Counted from the stretch's first letter, positions 23,375 through 32,284 are shown. The stretch is DNA of 37,297 nt from an uncultured beta proteobacterium (GCA_903876735.1 CAIRAW010000071.1:1-37297); one strand, 5' to 3'. The notes: generated by a model from the sequence alone, not told the origin. Program-made: numbers and translations.

Positions 23375-23899
23375 ATGAATTCGCTGTTGCGCGCTTTGAC
23401 ATTTATCCTGCTTGCTTTGTCTTGCCGGTATGGGATGGCACAGGATTTCGCCACCAAATTTGATCCGCAGCGGGATGCAGCCAAGGATGTCATCGCGGCG
23501 CAGTCCATGGCTAAAGCCACCGGAAAGCGCGTCCTGGTTGACGTGGGTGGAGATTGGTGCAGGTGGTGCCGCATGCTTGATCGATTGATTGCCACGCAGC
23601 CGCAGATCAAAGCCTTTCTTGACGACCACTACGTGTGGGTCAAAGTGAGCTACTCGGCAGAAAGCAAGAACGCGACGCTGCTTTCGCGTTGGCCCAAGAC
23701 ACGTGGTTACCCGTACTTGCTGGTGCTGGACGGCGACGGCAAATTGCTGCACGCCCAAGGCGTTCATGGACTCGAAATTGAAACCGAGAATGAAGCCGAT
23801 GAGGATTACGACCCTGTTCGCGTCCTGGCATTTCTCAAGCGCTATGCGATTCGGGCAACCCGTTATCAGCAGGGACTTGCACCCATCCCGCCCGGTTAA
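23375..23899 (+). CDS. Exported thioredoxin-like protein (WCRWC)
   Basis: A 174-residue protein from ATG 23375 (a GTG at 23354 is an alternative) with a signal peptide ending near RYGMAQ. The thioredoxin fold carries the active site DWCRWCRMLD (Cys62, Cys65) and the cis-proline segment TRGYPYLLVLDGDGKLL. The first half of the motif resembles the thioredoxin-like (DsbD C-terminal type) reductases that work in the periplasm. It follows the FNR gene in the same direction with a 36-nt gap. It is likely to reduce periplasmic thiols or persulfides formed by the rhodanese-type proteins (inference). Confidence 0.85.
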   Translation: MNSLLRALTFILLALSCRYGMAQDFATKFDPQRDAAKDVIAAQSMAKATGKRVLVDVGGDWCRWCRMLDRLIATQPQIKAFLDDHYVWVKVSYSAESKNATLLSRWPKTRGYPYLLVLDGDGKLLHAQGVHGLEIETENEADEDYDPVRVLAFLKRYAIRATRYQQGLAPIPPG

Positions 23900-23939
23900 T
23901 CCGCCGATACTTTCTCAATCCTGAAATTCAAAAAGAGTC

Positions 23940-24107
23940 GTTGACAAGCTTGCTGAGCTCAAGCGCAACGGCGCACCGTTTGTCGGCGTCAGATCAGCAG
24001 GGGAGTTTGCAAGCGGGACACGAAGTGGAATGGCAAAACTCATGCTGAGAAAGAACGGTTACCTGAAGGTTCACAACATCGGCACCTGGACCAAGTTGCT
24101 GCCCTGA
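23940..24107 (+). pseudogene. Rhodanese remnant with internal deletion
   Basis: One frame reads VDKLAELKRNGAPFVGVRSA then GEFASGTRSG, then KLMLRKNGYLKVHNIGTWTK and a stop. The first part is the start of a rhodanese (L..L..NGA..V.VRS.GEFASG). The last part is its C-terminal end (L...GY..VHN.GTW). The middle, including the strand after 'ASGH' and the active CxxGxR loop, is missing, apparently by an in-frame deletion between about residues 26 and 33. No start codon with a ribosome site precedes it; the frame stays open upstream to about 23899. It is best read as a decayed PspE-type rhodanese gene. Confidence 0.78.
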
Positions 24108-24143
24108 GGGCTGTCCACTCGCACTTCCGGTTTCTTTGCGCTA

Positions 24144-24911
24144 TCACTTTGAATCTTTCGATCGCCCGGCAGCCGCCCCAAGCAGTGCACAGGCCGCCAG
24201 CGTCCAGACGATCACCGCGCCCGAGGGCAGATCGAACAGCGCGGAGAGCGTCAAGCCACTGACGTAGCCCAGCGCGCCGATGCCATAGGCGATGGCGTAG
24301 CGTCGCCGCCCGGCATGGCCGCGCGTGCCGAGCGCCGGAATGATAAGGCTGGAGAACACCAGATAGACCCCGACCAGTTGCACGGAAGCAGTCACGGCCA
24401 ACGCAAACACGGCATAAAAACCAAAGCGCCCGAGACGCTGAACCCAGCCCTGCCAAAGTGCCAGCAGGATAAGGGCCGAGGCACCGGCAAGCCACAATAG
24501 CTGCGTCGTGTTGACCCACAGAATTTGTCCGACCAGAAGGTCCTTCAGATGCTCGCCACCATGGGGGTTACCCGAGAGCAGCAGGATGCCGGCGCAGGCG
24601 GCCAGGATGAACAAAACGCCAATCAGTGCCTCCTGCTGCTGCGGTGCTCGACGTTCGGTCCAGGTCAGCAGCCAGGCACCCAACAACGCAGCTGTGACGG
24701 CAGCAAGCTGCACTGCCAAGCCACCCTCGGGCAGGCCCAACGCATCGGCCCCGATTACACCGAGGCCGGCGATCTGCGCAATAGCGAGGTCGATGAAAAC
24801 GATGCCGCGGTCGAGCACGTGTGTACCCAACGGCACATGCGTGGCGAGCACCAACAAACCGGCAATCAGGGCCGGGCCCAGAATGCCCCAGTCCAGCGCG
24901 CTCCAGTTCAT
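24144..24911 (-). CDS. Zinc/metal ABC transporter permease (ZnuB-like)
   Basis: A 255-residue protein with about eight hydrophobic helices, matching the ABC-3 permease family. Conserved motifs include VPLGTHVLDRGIVFIDLAIAQIAGLG, QQQEALIGVLF and LVGVYLVFSSLIIPAL. It forms the membrane channel for a binding-protein-dependent uptake system for zinc or a related metal. It overlaps the binding-protein gene by ATGA. No ATPase gene is adjacent, so the pair must borrow an ATPase encoded elsewhere or be incomplete. Confidence 0.88.
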   Translation of the reverse strand: MNWSALDWGILGPALIAGLLVLATHVPLGTHVLDRGIVFIDLAIAQIAGLGVIGADALGLPEGGLAVQLAAVTAALLGAWLLTWTERRAPQQQEALIGVLFILAACAGILLLSGNPHGGEHLKDLLVGQILWVNTTQLLWLAGASALILLALWQGWVQRLGRFGFYAVFALAVTASVQLVGVYLVFSSLIIPALGTRGHAGRRRYAIAYGIGALGYVSGLTLSALFDLPSGAVIVWTLAACALLGAAAGRSKDSK

Positions 24912-25825
24912 CGCTTGCCTCCCGCGGCTAGCAGTCGCGCCAGCGTGTCATCAAACAGGCCAAACAAATCCTTGGCGCCATCGGTGCCGCCCACCGTGAA
25001 GGTAATCTTGACTGCCGGCACACCGGCGTTCTTGCCCAGCCATTCAGCCGGCTTCGGGTCCTGGTACGCCGCGTACAGAGTCATGCGCGCCGGCGTGTTT
25101 TTCAATGTGGTCAGAACGCTTTGCAGATGCGAGGCGGTTGGCTCCACGCCCGGCTTGGGTTCGAGCACGGCCACCTCCTTCAATGCCAGCCAATCGTAGA
25201 GATAAACAAAGGCCTTGTGCTGTGACACCACCGCTGTGCCGCGTAACGGCGCTGCCTGCGCGTTCCAGCGCACCATCGCCTGTTGCCAGCGCTGCGAAAA
25301 ATCCGCCAGACGCTGCGCGTACTGAGCAGCATGCGCGGCATCGATTTGCGCCAGACGGGCGCCCAGCGCGTTGGCGACCTGGGCGATGTTGCGCGGATCG
25401 GTCTGGATGTGCGGGTTGCCAGCGGCGTGCACGTCACCCTGTGCGCGATCGAGCTGGGTTGGCACATCGAGTTTGCGGACAAAGTCGGCGGCGGCAAAGT
25501 TGCCGCTCTGGCCCGCTTGCACCCTGGCGTTACCCGATTGCTGCAGCAGGATGGGCAGCCAGCCGACTTCGAGTTCGGCACCGGTGCAGACCAGCAGATC
25601 AGCATTGCGCGCACGGGCGATCAGGCTCGGCTTGGCCTGTATCTGGTGCGGGTCCTGCAAGGCGCTGGTGGCCACCGAAACCTCGACCAGGCTGCCGCCG
25701 AGCTCTTGCGCCAGTGCGCCCCATTCCGGCTCGCAGGCCAGCACTCTCAAAGCAGCTTGGGCCGGCAGGTTCAGCAAGGCCAAGGGTGCGAGCAGCAAGA
25801 CCCAAAGCGTTTTTGTATTCATCAT
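24908..25825 (-). CDS. Zinc-type ABC transporter substrate-binding protein (ZnuA-like)
   Basis: A 305-residue periplasmic protein, started at the first of two consecutive ATGs (25825), seven nt after AGGA. The signal peptide ends at PAQA. The metal-ligand positions of the cluster A-I family are visible: His60 in QDPHQIQAKPS, His139 in NPHIQTDP, His203 in SQHKAFVYL and Asp256 in YAAYQDPKPA. The usual His/Asp-rich loop of zinc-specific ZnuA is absent or very short, so another metal such as manganese is possible. It is 28 nt downstream of the porin-like gene. Confidence 0.88.
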   Translation of the reverse strand: MMNTKTLWVLLLAPLALLNLPAQAALRVLACEPEWGALAQELGGSLVEVSVATSALQDPHQIQAKPSLIARARNADLLVCTGAELEVGWLPILLQQSGNARVQAGQSGNFAAADFVRKLDVPTQLDRAQGDVHAAGNPHIQTDPRNIAQVANALGARLAQIDAAHAAQYAQRLADFSQRWQQAMVRWNAQAAPLRGTAVVSQHKAFVYLYDWLALKEVAVLEPKPGVEPTASHLQSVLTTLKNTPARMTLYAAYQDPKPAEWLGKNAGVPAVKITFTVGGTDGAKDLFGLFDDTLARLLAAGGKR

Positions 25826-25853
25826 GAAGTCATCCTTTAATTCGCTAGCCGCA

Positions 25854-27263
25854 TCAATAGCCATGGGCGCCGTGCGCGCCCAGGCTCATCTGGTATTGCA
25901 GGAAGAACTGCTTGTCGGCCAGACCTTCGCGGGACTTGTCCTGTGCCAGTTGCAGGCGCACGCGCGAGAACTCGCTCGGGCTGTAGTCCAGCATCAGCGT
26001 GTTCTTGCTCGGCCGGTAATCACTGCTGGCGAGCGGCGCTGGATTGAGTCCGTAATCCGGCATACCGGCATCGAGTCGCTCAGTGCGCAGCCCCATGCGC
26101 CAGCTTGGCATGAACTGATAAATGCCTTGCAGATACCAGCCTGACTGCACGGCCCGGTAGGGCGTGGTCAGATTAGCGCCGACCAGGTCGTAGCCGAGGC
26201 TGCCGCTGCGCGTGCTGTGCAGGTATTCGCCCTGCAACTTGAAGTTGGTGCGCGTTGCGTTGCCGTTGGGCGCCCACTTCCAGACACCATCGAGCACCCA
26301 GACCCGCGTGTTGCCACTGAAGACGCTGGCAACGGCAGTGCTATTGCCGGCATCGAACATCGTCAAGTCCTGTGCATCAGCCTGCGCGGTCAGCAGCGAG
26401 ACGCCGGCGCGCCAGCTGTGGCTGTCACCCAGGTCGCCGCCAGTGTGCGCCATCAACGCGCTCATGCCAGCCCCGTTGCGGCTGCTGTCGCTGCCCGGAA
26501 AACTGCGTCCGCGGCCCAACTCGGCGCCGAATTCCAGGTACTGCTCAGTGGGCGCCAGCCAGCGCAGTTGCAGGCCGTCGTCGCCGTACTGCGTGCCGAG
26601 CAGCGCCTGATAAGCCAAGGGGTTGTCGACAAAATCCCAGGTGTGGGCATGCTGCGCGTTCAGGTAGCCGATACCGGAGAGGAAGCGCCCCGCCTTGAGC
26701 GACAAGCCGTGGCTCAGGGCGGTGGTCTGGACATAAGCTTCCTCGACCGAAACGGCGTCATCCGGGCGCAACGCAATGTGGGCGACGCCACGCAACCAGG
26801 GATCGATGCTGGCAGACAGACCCAGTTCCGATTCCGCCAGACCAAAGCCGCGTGAACCCGGCCCGGCTTCGCTACCGCTTGGCAGGGAAAAGCCGGCGAT
26901 GTTGTAACTGCCAGGGTCACGCGAGGTGCGTGTATAGCCGCCCGAGAGAATCAGCGACATCGCGGGATTAAAAGCGTTGGCGCCGCCTGCCGTTGTGGCG
27001 CTCAAGGCAACTGATGCCGCCGGCGCGGGTGCGGTGGTGACGGTGCTGCGGGCAGCGTCGCTTGTGACGGCCCGCTCAGCCAGTTGCAGGCGCTGCTCCA
27101 TCGCCTGCAGGCGTGCTTCGTAAGCGGCGCGCAGGCTCTGGATTTCCTGGCGCAACAACTGGATTTCGGATGGTGCGGATGGTGCAGATGGTGCGGTCTG
27201 CGCGGACGCGGCCAACGGTGCCAACAGGGCGAGCGCGAGGCTCGCCGACAAGATAATTCTCAT
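25854..27263 (-). CDS. Porin-like outer-membrane protein of the metal-uptake operon
   Basis: A 469-residue protein from ATG 27263, with a signal peptide (MRIILSASLALALLAPLAASA). A coiled-coil segment follows (about 34-70, EIQLLRQEIQSLRAAYEARLQAMEQRLQ), then an Ala/Thr linker and many amphipathic strands ending in LQYQMSLGAHGAHGY. The coiled coil plus barrel suggests a trimeric or tethered porin. It has a Gly/Ser-rich barrel and no TonB box that I can see. Its position before the ZnuA-like gene suggests it carries zinc or zinc complexes across the outer membrane. Comparable proteins sit in Zur-controlled operons of related bacteria, though no Zur box was found here. Confidence 0.75.
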   Translation of the reverse strand: MRIILSASLALALLAPLAASAQTAPSAPSAPSEIQLLRQEIQSLRAAYEARLQAMEQRLQLAERAVTSDAARSTVTTAPAPAASVALSATTAGGANAFNPAMSLILSGGYTRTSRDPGSYNIAGFSLPSGSEAGPGSRGFGLAESELGLSASIDPWLRGVAHIALRPDDAVSVEEAYVQTTALSHGLSLKAGRFLSGIGYLNAQHAHTWDFVDNPLAYQALLGTQYGDDGLQLRWLAPTEQYLEFGAELGRGRSFPGSDSSRNGAGMSALMAHTGGDLGDSHSWRAGVSLLTAQADAQDLTMFDAGNSTAVASVFSGNTRVWVLDGVWKWAPNGNATRTNFKLQGEYLHSTRSGSLGYDLVGANLTTPYRAVQSGWYLQGIYQFMPSWRMGLRTERLDAGMPDYGLNPAPLASSDYRPSKNTLMLDYSPSEFSRVRLQLAQDKSREGLADKQFFLQYQMSLGAHGAHGY

Positions 27264-27336
27264 GGGGATTTTCCGACAATGACAATGAACGCGGTGCGCC
27301 AGCGCCTGAGGCGATGCCGACCGAACGATACAGAAA

Positions 27337-27684
27337 TCAGTGCTGCAGGAGTGGAGGCGCCCGGCTGTCGTAAGCAATCGCGGCGGGCGTCGTGGCAATG
27401 CCCGTCGATGCCGCGATCGGCGCTGCATGCTGCCCGAGGGTGTGCGCCAGCGCCGGTGCGCTCGCCAGCGGTGCGCCGCCGATTAAAGCCGCTGCGCTGG
27501 TGCACAGGCTGCAATCATCTTGTTGGAGCGCCTTAGGGTCGGCGTTTTGAGTCAGCTGGTTTGTCGGCAGATGCGACACCAGGTGCCAACTGGCGGCGGT
27601 TTGCGCCAGCGGCAGCAGCAAGACGAGCCACAGCAGCCAAACCAGGTGGCGTTGTGCGAAGGTGTTGCGGTGAGCCGTGTGCAT
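27337..27684 (-). CDS. Small exported His/Cys-containing protein, unknown function
   Basis: A 115-residue protein from ATG 27684. A membrane or signal helix covers residues 13-31 (LVWLLWLVLLLPLAQTAA). The mature part has scattered His, a DDCSLC motif and an Ala/Pro-rich tail with more His. It resembles the DUF2946-like proteins found before outer-membrane receptors in zinc and copper loci, but that match is by eye. The Cys pair and histidines could bind the operon's metal. It is upstream of the porin-like and ZnuA-like genes (73-nt gap) and likely co-transcribed. Confidence 0.68.
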   Translation of the reverse strand: MHTAHRNTFAQRHLVWLLWLVLLLPLAQTAASWHLVSHLPTNQLTQNADPKALQQDDCSLCTSAAALIGGAPLASAPALAHTLGQHAAPIAASTGIATTPAAIAYDSRAPPLLQH

Positions 27685-27724
27685 AGCGGTCAAATGGTAG
27701 TCGAAATTCCAAAGGCCTGCGCGC

Positions 27725-29038
27725 TCATTCGCCTGCCCGATCCAGTTCCTTGAGCTTGCGGTACAGCGAGCGTTCACTGATGCCCAGCTTGCGCGCCAGT
27801 TCGCTGCGACTGCCCTGATGCCCGGCCGCCACCTGCCGCAGGGCGGCGTGCGCCAGGGTTTTGAGCGCGCCGCTCGCTGGCGCGACCGGCATTACTGCGC
27901 CGCTCGTGCGCAGACCCGAGCGCAGCGCCTGCTGCACGTGTGTAACCGCTATCGTGTCGCCGTCACACAGCAGTGCCGTGCGCTCCAGAAGATTGCGCAG
28001 CTCGCGCACATTGCCCGGAAAATCCTGCGCCTGCAGCAAGCGCATGGCGGCCTCGCTGAGCTGCAGTTTGCGCAGCGGCGCCACCCGTTCCAGCAGCGCA
28101 GCGGCCAGCAACACAATGTCGTCCTGGCGCTCGCGCAAGGCCGGCAGGTAAATTGGAAACGTGCTCAGACGGTAGTACAGGTCTTGCCGAAAACTGCCCT
28201 TCGCCACCATCTGCGCCAAGTCACGGTGTGTGGCTGAGACGACGCGGATATCGGCATGGCGCAACTCGGTGCTGCCAACGCGGCGGTAAGTGCCGGTCTC
28301 CAGCAGGCGCAGCAGTTTGACCTGCATCGTCAGGGGAATGTCGCCGACCTCGTCGAGAAACAGCGTGCCACCGCTGGCGCTCTCGATCAATCCGGTGGTG
28401 GTGGCATTGGCGCCGGTAAAGGCGCCGCGCTCATGGCCGAACAGTTCGGACTCAAACAGGTTTTCCGGCAGGCTTGAGCAGTCCACCGCAACCAGGGGTC
28501 GATGCGAGCGCGCGCTGGCCTCGTGCACGGCGCGCGCCACCAGTTCCTTGCCGGTGCCCGATTCACCCAGCAGCAGCACGGTCGCCTGCGAGGGTGCAAC
28601 GCGAGCCACCAGCCCCAGCATGCGCTGAAATTCCGGCGCGCGCCCGATCAACCCTTGCGCCGCCGACTGGCTCTGCGCCACACGCAGGGCTTCCATCTTC
28701 TCGACAAAAAACACCTGCTTGCCATGGGCATCGGACAGCGGCACCAATTCAACGTTGACATACTCCTCGCCCTTGGGCGTGTGGTGCAAATGCAGCAAGC
28801 GCTCGCGTTGGCCCGACTGGCGCGATTGCGCCAGCGGACAGGACTCGCCGGCCTGATCGCAGGGCACGCTGAAATGATGCGAAACCTCGTAACAGGTCCG
28901 ACCGATCACACTGCGCTCCGGGCTGAACTGGCGCCGGTAAGCGGCATTGGCGGCCAGGATTCGGTATTGCGCGTCGAACAGGATATGCGGATCGCTCAGC
29001 CCTTCAAGGTAGGACATCAGCTCAGGCAGAGGTTTCAC
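27725..29038 (-). CDS. Sigma-54-dependent activator with Cys-bearing PAS-like domain
   Basis: A 437-residue regulator in three parts. An N-terminal PAS-like domain (about 10-115) carries Cys49, Cys60 and Cys67 in [11 protein letters not shown] and [10 protein letters not shown], a layout suited to a redox or metal sensor. The AAA+ domain has Walker A GESGTGKE (158-165), the sigma-54 contact loop GAFTGA (205-210), Walker [12 protein letters not shown] and the arginine finger in the later RPLR-like part. A Fis-type helix-turn-helix ends the protein ([23 protein letters not shown]). It is divergent from the cyd operon, 182 nt away, where a candidate -24/-12 element and a dyad lie. It probably controls cytochrome bd genes. 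Confidence 0.92.
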   Translation of the reverse strand: MKPLPELMSYLEGLSDPHILFDAQYRILAANAAYRRQFSPERSVIGRTCYEVSHHFSVPCDQAGESCPLAQSRQSGQRERLLHLHHTPKGEEYVNVELVPLSDAHGKQVFFVEKMEALRVAQSQSAAQGLIGRAPEFQRMLGLVARVAPSQATVLLLGESGTGKELVARAVHEASARSHRPLVAVDCSSLPENLFESELFGHERGAFTGANATTTGLIESASGGTLFLDEVGDIPLTMQVKLLRLLETGTYRRVGSTELRHADIRVVSATHRDLAQMVAKGSFRQDLYYRLSTFPIYLPALRERQDDIVLLAAALLERVAPLRKLQLSEAAMRLLQAQDFPGNVRELRNLLERTALLCDGDTIAVTHVQQALRSGLRTSGAVMPVAPASGALKTLAHAALRQVAAGHQGSRSELARKLGISERSLYRKLKELDRAGE

Positions 29039-29087
29039 GTTGAATCTTTCATGCTGGCCGCCAGTGTATGCCTTAAACGGCAGACTC

Positions 29088-29103
29088 TGCCATTATTGGC
29101 AGT
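29088..29103. promoter_or_regulatory. Perfect dyad, candidate upstream activator site
   Basis: CTGCCA, a 4-nt spacer and TGGCAG form a perfect inverted repeat; GGCAG-N3-CTGCC overlaps it on the left (29080-29092). It is about 85 nt upstream of the putative -24 element, the normal distance for binding of a sigma-54 activator. The divergent activator at 29038 is the obvious candidate. Confidence 0.55.
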
Positions 29104-29175
29104 CATCATCTCCGATGAATTTCTACCGATCGAATCAAGTCATTGATTTAAAACACATAAAACCAGGCTAGTGGT

Positions 29176-29190
29176 TGGCATGTTTCTTGA
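29176..29190 (+). promoter_or_regulatory. Candidate sigma-54 (-24/-12) promoter of the cyd operon
   Basis: TGGCAT, a 5-nt spacer and TTGA match TGGCAC-N5-TTGC except at the two last bases, with the right spacing. It would give a start about 20 nt before the first gene at 29221. The mismatch at the final GC of -12 lowers confidence, but a sigma-54 activator is encoded divergently. Confidence 0.5.
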
Positions 29191-29220
29191 GGGAACAAGA
29201 GCAGAAATGAACGCTCTGTC

Positions 29221-29403
29221 ATGAAACCGCTGGACAAAACACTGGTCAGAAAGCTGGCACTGGTGCTGCTGCTCAAGCTTGCCGTGCTCTTTTTGTTGTG
29301 GTGGGGTTTTGTGCGGCTTGCGCATGTACCGACCGATGGGGACAGCGTGGCCGCGCAGTTCCTGAACAGCCCCCACATTGCGGCCCAAGGAGTACCTCGA
29401 TGA
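29221..29403 (+). CDS. cydP: CydP, small cytochrome bd oxidase-associated protein
   Basis: A 60-residue protein with a single membrane helix (LALVLLLKLAVLFLLWWGFV, about 12-31) and a short soluble tail. This matches CydP, the small subunit-like protein encoded just before cydA in many betaproteobacteria. It overlaps the cydA start by ATGA. The ribosome site is weak; translation may depend on the promoter-proximal leader. It is the first gene of the operon, behind the sigma-54 candidate. Confidence 0.85.
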   Translation: MKPLDKTLVRKLALVLLLKLAVLFLLWWGFVRLAHVPTDGDSVAAQFLNSPHIAAQGVPR

Positions 29404-30956
29404 TTTCTGAGCAACTGGTTGACCTCTCGAGGTTGCAGTTTGCAGCCACGGCGATGTACCACTTCCTGTTTGTGCCGCTTACCTTGGGCATGGTATGGAT
29501 TCTGGTCATCATGGAGGGCGTCTACCTGATGACGGGCAAGGTTGTCTGGAAGGACATGACGCGCTTCTGGGGCAAACTCTTCGGCATCAACTTTGCGCTG
29601 GGCGTGACCACCGGCATCACGCTGGAATTCCAGTTCGGCACCAACTGGGCTTACTACTCGCACTACGTGGGCGACATCTTCGGCGCGCCGCTGGCGATCG
29701 AGGGCCTGATGGCTTTCTTCCTCGAATCGACCATGATCGGCCTGTTCTTTTTCGGCTGGGACCGCCTGTCAAAAACGCAGCATCTGATGGTGACGATCCT
29801 GATGGCGGTGGGCACCAACCTGAGCGCCCTGTGGATCCTGATCGCCAACGGCTGGATGCAAAGCCCGGTCGGCGCTGAATTCAGTTACCAGACCATGCGC
29901 ATGGAGATGACCGATTTCTGGGTCATCCTGTTCAACCCTGATGCCCAGGCCAAGTTCGTGCACACGGTCTCGGCCGGTTACCTGACCGGCGCCATGTTTG
30001 TGCTGTCCATCTCAAGCTGGTACCTGCTGAACAAACGCGATGTCGAATTTGCCAAGCGCAGCTTTCGCGTTGCCGCCGCCTTCGGGCTGGCCTCGGCACT
30101 GAGCGTGATCGTCCTCGGCGACGAGTCCGGCTACACCGTCGGTGAAGCGCAGCAAACCAAGCTCGCCGCCATGGAGGCCATGTGGGAGACCAAACCAGCG
30201 CCCGCCGGACTGACCATGATGGCCAGCATCAACGAAGCAGCGCAAAAGAACGACTGGGAGATTGATATCCCCTGGGTCATGGGCTTGATCGGTACGCGCT
30301 CCATCACCAAGCAGATTCCGGGCATCCATGAGATCAAGGCCAAGAACCGCGAGCGCATCGTGCGCGGCATCGTGGCCGTCAATGCCCTCGAAGCGCTGCG
30401 GCGTGACCGCAGCGACGCCAGCGCCAAGAAGATGTTTGAAGAAAACAGGATCGATCTGGGATTTGGCTTGCTGTTGAAGAAATATGTCAGCGACGTGAAC
30501 CAGGCCACACCGGCCATGATCGACCAGGCCATGCACGACACCGTGCCGCGCGTGGCACCGATGTTCTGGTCGTTTCGCATCATGGTCGGCATGGGGTTTG
30601 CCATGCTGGCGCTATTCGGCCTGTCCTTCTGGAGCACACTGAAATCCGACTGCATGGGCAAGCCCTGGCTGCTCAAGTGGGCCCTGTGGATGCTGCCCGT
30701 TCCCTGGCTTGCCTGCGAACTCGGCTGGTTCGTGGCGGAGTACGGGCGCCAGCCCTGGACCATCTACGGCGTGCTGCCGACCCACCTGAGTGTCTCCACA
30801 CTCACCGTCAACAGTCTGTATGGCTCGCTCGCGGGATTCGTCGGTTTCTATACCGTGTTGCTGGTGGTCGAGATGTATCTGATGGTCAAGTTTGCGCGCA
30901 TGGGCCCTGGCAGTCTGGGCACTGGTCGCTACCAGTCCGAACCCGTCCACGCCTGA
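29400..30956 (+). CDS. cydA: Cytochrome bd ubiquinol oxidase subunit I
   Basis: A 518-residue protein with about nine helices. The start has the conserved SRLQFAATAMYHFLFVPLTLG with the heme-ligand His. The Q loop is of the long type, as in E. coli CydA (about residues 250-390). The hallmark EYGRQPWTIYGVLPTHLSVS is present. With CydB it oxidises quinol and reduces oxygen to water with high affinity, and is typical of low oxygen or sulfide-rich conditions. The bd oxidase is sulfide-resistant in E. coli, which fits the sulfur genes here. Start ATG 29400 overlaps cydP. Confidence 0.96.
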   Translation: MISEQLVDLSRLQFAATAMYHFLFVPLTLGMVWILVIMEGVYLMTGKVVWKDMTRFWGKLFGINFALGVTTGITLEFQFGTNWAYYSHYVGDIFGAPLAIEGLMAFFLESTMIGLFFFGWDRLSKTQHLMVTILMAVGTNLSALWILIANGWMQSPVGAEFSYQTMRMEMTDFWVILFNPDAQAKFVHTVSAGYLTGAMFVLSISSWYLLNKRDVEFAKRSFRVAAAFGLASALSVIVLGDESGYTVGEAQQTKLAAMEAMWETKPAPAGLTMMASINEAAQKNDWEIDIPWVMGLIGTRSITKQIPGIHEIKAKNRERIVRGIVAVNALEALRRDRSDASAKKMFEENRIDLGFGLLLKKYVSDVNQATPAMIDQAMHDTVPRVAPMFWSFRIMVGMGFAMLALFGLSFWSTLKSDCMGKPWLLKWALWMLPVPWLACELGWFVAEYGRQPWTIYGVLPTHLSVSTLTVNSLYGSLAGFVGFYTVLLVVEMYLMVKFARMGPGSLGTGRYQSEPVHA

Positions 30957-30975
30957 ACGCCCCCAAGGAGAACCT

Positions 30976-32115
30976 ATGTTTGATTACTCAACCCTCAAGC
31001 TCATCTGGTGGCTGCTGGTCGGCGTGCTGCTGATCGGCTTTGCCATCATGGACGGCCACGACATGGGCGTGGGCACGCTGCTGCCCTTCGTCGGGCGCAG
31101 CGACCTGGAACGCCGCGTCGTGATCAATACCGTGGGGCCGCACTGGGATGGCAACCAGGTCTGGTTCATCACCGGCGGTGGCGCCATTTTTGCGGCCTGG
31201 CCGCTGGTTTACGCCACGGCGTTTAGCGGCTTCTACTGGGCCATGCTGGTCGTGCTGTGGGCGCTGTTCTTTCGCCCGGTCGGATTTGACTACCGCAGCA
31301 AGATCCATAACGCGACCTGGCGCAGCACCTGGGACTGGGGTCTGTTTATTGGCGGCTCCGTGCCACCGCTGATCTTTGGCGTGGACGTTGGCAACCTGCT
31401 GCAGGGCGTGCCCTTCCAGTTCGACAACTACATGGTGTCGACCTACAGCGGCAGTTTCTGGCAATTGCTCAACCCGTTCGCCCTGCTTTGCGGTGTCGTA
31501 AGCAGCGCCATGATCACAATGCACGGCGGCGTCTATCTGGCGCACCGCACCGAAGGTGTGATCCAGGCGCGCGCCGTCAAGGGCGCCATTGGCGCGGCGC
31601 TGCTGATGGTGCTGGCCTTTGTGGCGGCTGGCTTCTGGGTCAGCCTGGGCATTGACGGCTACCGCATCACTTCAGTCATTGACCAGAATGCCCTGCCCGA
31701 CCCGATGACCAAGACCGTGGTGCGGGAGGCCGGCGCCTGGATGGCCAATTATGGTCGGGCACCGGCGCTGTGGCTGCTGCCGGCCCTGGGCGTGTTCGGC
31801 GCGCTGCTGGCCGCCCTGCTGCTGGTGCGACGCGCCACGCTGACAGCGTTTGCCGTCTCGTCGCTGGCGCTGCTCGGTGTCATCGGCACTGCAGGCGCCT
31901 CCATGTTCCCGTTCGTCATGCCGTCGAGTTCGATGCCCGCCGCCAGTCTGACGGTATGGGACAGCGTGTCGAGCCATATGACCCTCGGAATCATGTTCTG
32001 GTGCACGCTGGTCTTCATGCCGCTGATCGTGCTCTACACCAGTTGGGCCTACCGCGTGATGCGCGGCAAGGTGACGGCCGCCTACGTGCAGGAACACGAA
32101 CATGCGGCGTATTGA
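30976..32115 (+). CDS. cydB: Cytochrome bd ubiquinol oxidase subunit II
   Basis: A 379-residue protein with about nine helices. The start is MFDYSTLKLIWWLLVGVLL and the hallmark GFAIMDGHDMGVGTLLPFVG carries the conserved His and Asp residues. GPHWDGNQVWFITGGGAIFAAWP and the C-terminal VFMPLIVLYTSWAYRVMRGKV follow. It pairs with CydA. An AAGGAG site precedes the ATG by eight nt, and the gene is 19 nt after cydA. Confidence 0.96.
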   Translation: MFDYSTLKLIWWLLVGVLLIGFAIMDGHDMGVGTLLPFVGRSDLERRVVINTVGPHWDGNQVWFITGGGAIFAAWPLVYATAFSGFYWAMLVVLWALFFRPVGFDYRSKIHNATWRSTWDWGLFIGGSVPPLIFGVDVGNLLQGVPFQFDNYMVSTYSGSFWQLLNPFALLCGVVSSAMITMHGGVYLAHRTEGVIQARAVKGAIGAALLMVLAFVAAGFWVSLGIDGYRITSVIDQNALPDPMTKTVVREAGAWMANYGRAPALWLLPALGVFGALLAALLLVRRATLTAFAVSSLALLGVIGTAGASMFPFVMPSSSMPAASLTVWDSVSSHMTLGIMFWCTLVFMPLIVLYTSWAYRVMRGKVTAAYVQEHEHAAY

Positions 32116-32158
32116 GCTCTTCAACCGGCTGGCCTGAACGCCATTCAAAGGATTTCAC

Positions 32159-32278
32159 ATGTGGTACTTTTCCTGGATTCTCGGCGTCGGCTTTGCGGTG
32201 CTGCTGGCGATTCTGAACGCGATGTGGGGCGAGAACGAAGAAGCCCGCAAACTCGCCAATGGGCGCAAAGGCGAGTAA
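32159..32278 (+). CDS. cydX: CydX-type cytochrome bd small subunit
   Basis: A 39-residue protein, starting MWYFSWILGVGFAVLLAILN and ending in a charged tail (WGENEEARKLANGRKGE). One helix with a tryptophan-rich start is the CydX pattern, and MWYFSWILG is its signature. CydX stabilises the heme b595/d site in E. coli. It is 43 nt after cydB and six nt before the next gene, and is too short for most gene finders. Confidence 0.92.
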   Translation: MWYFSWILGVGFAVLLAILNAMWGENEEARKLANGRKGE

Positions 32279-32284
32279 GCGATC

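Noticed and set aside
29143..29156. TTGATTTAAAACAC as an FNR box before cydP
   Set aside because: Only the left half matches TTGAT; the right half does not resemble ATCAA.
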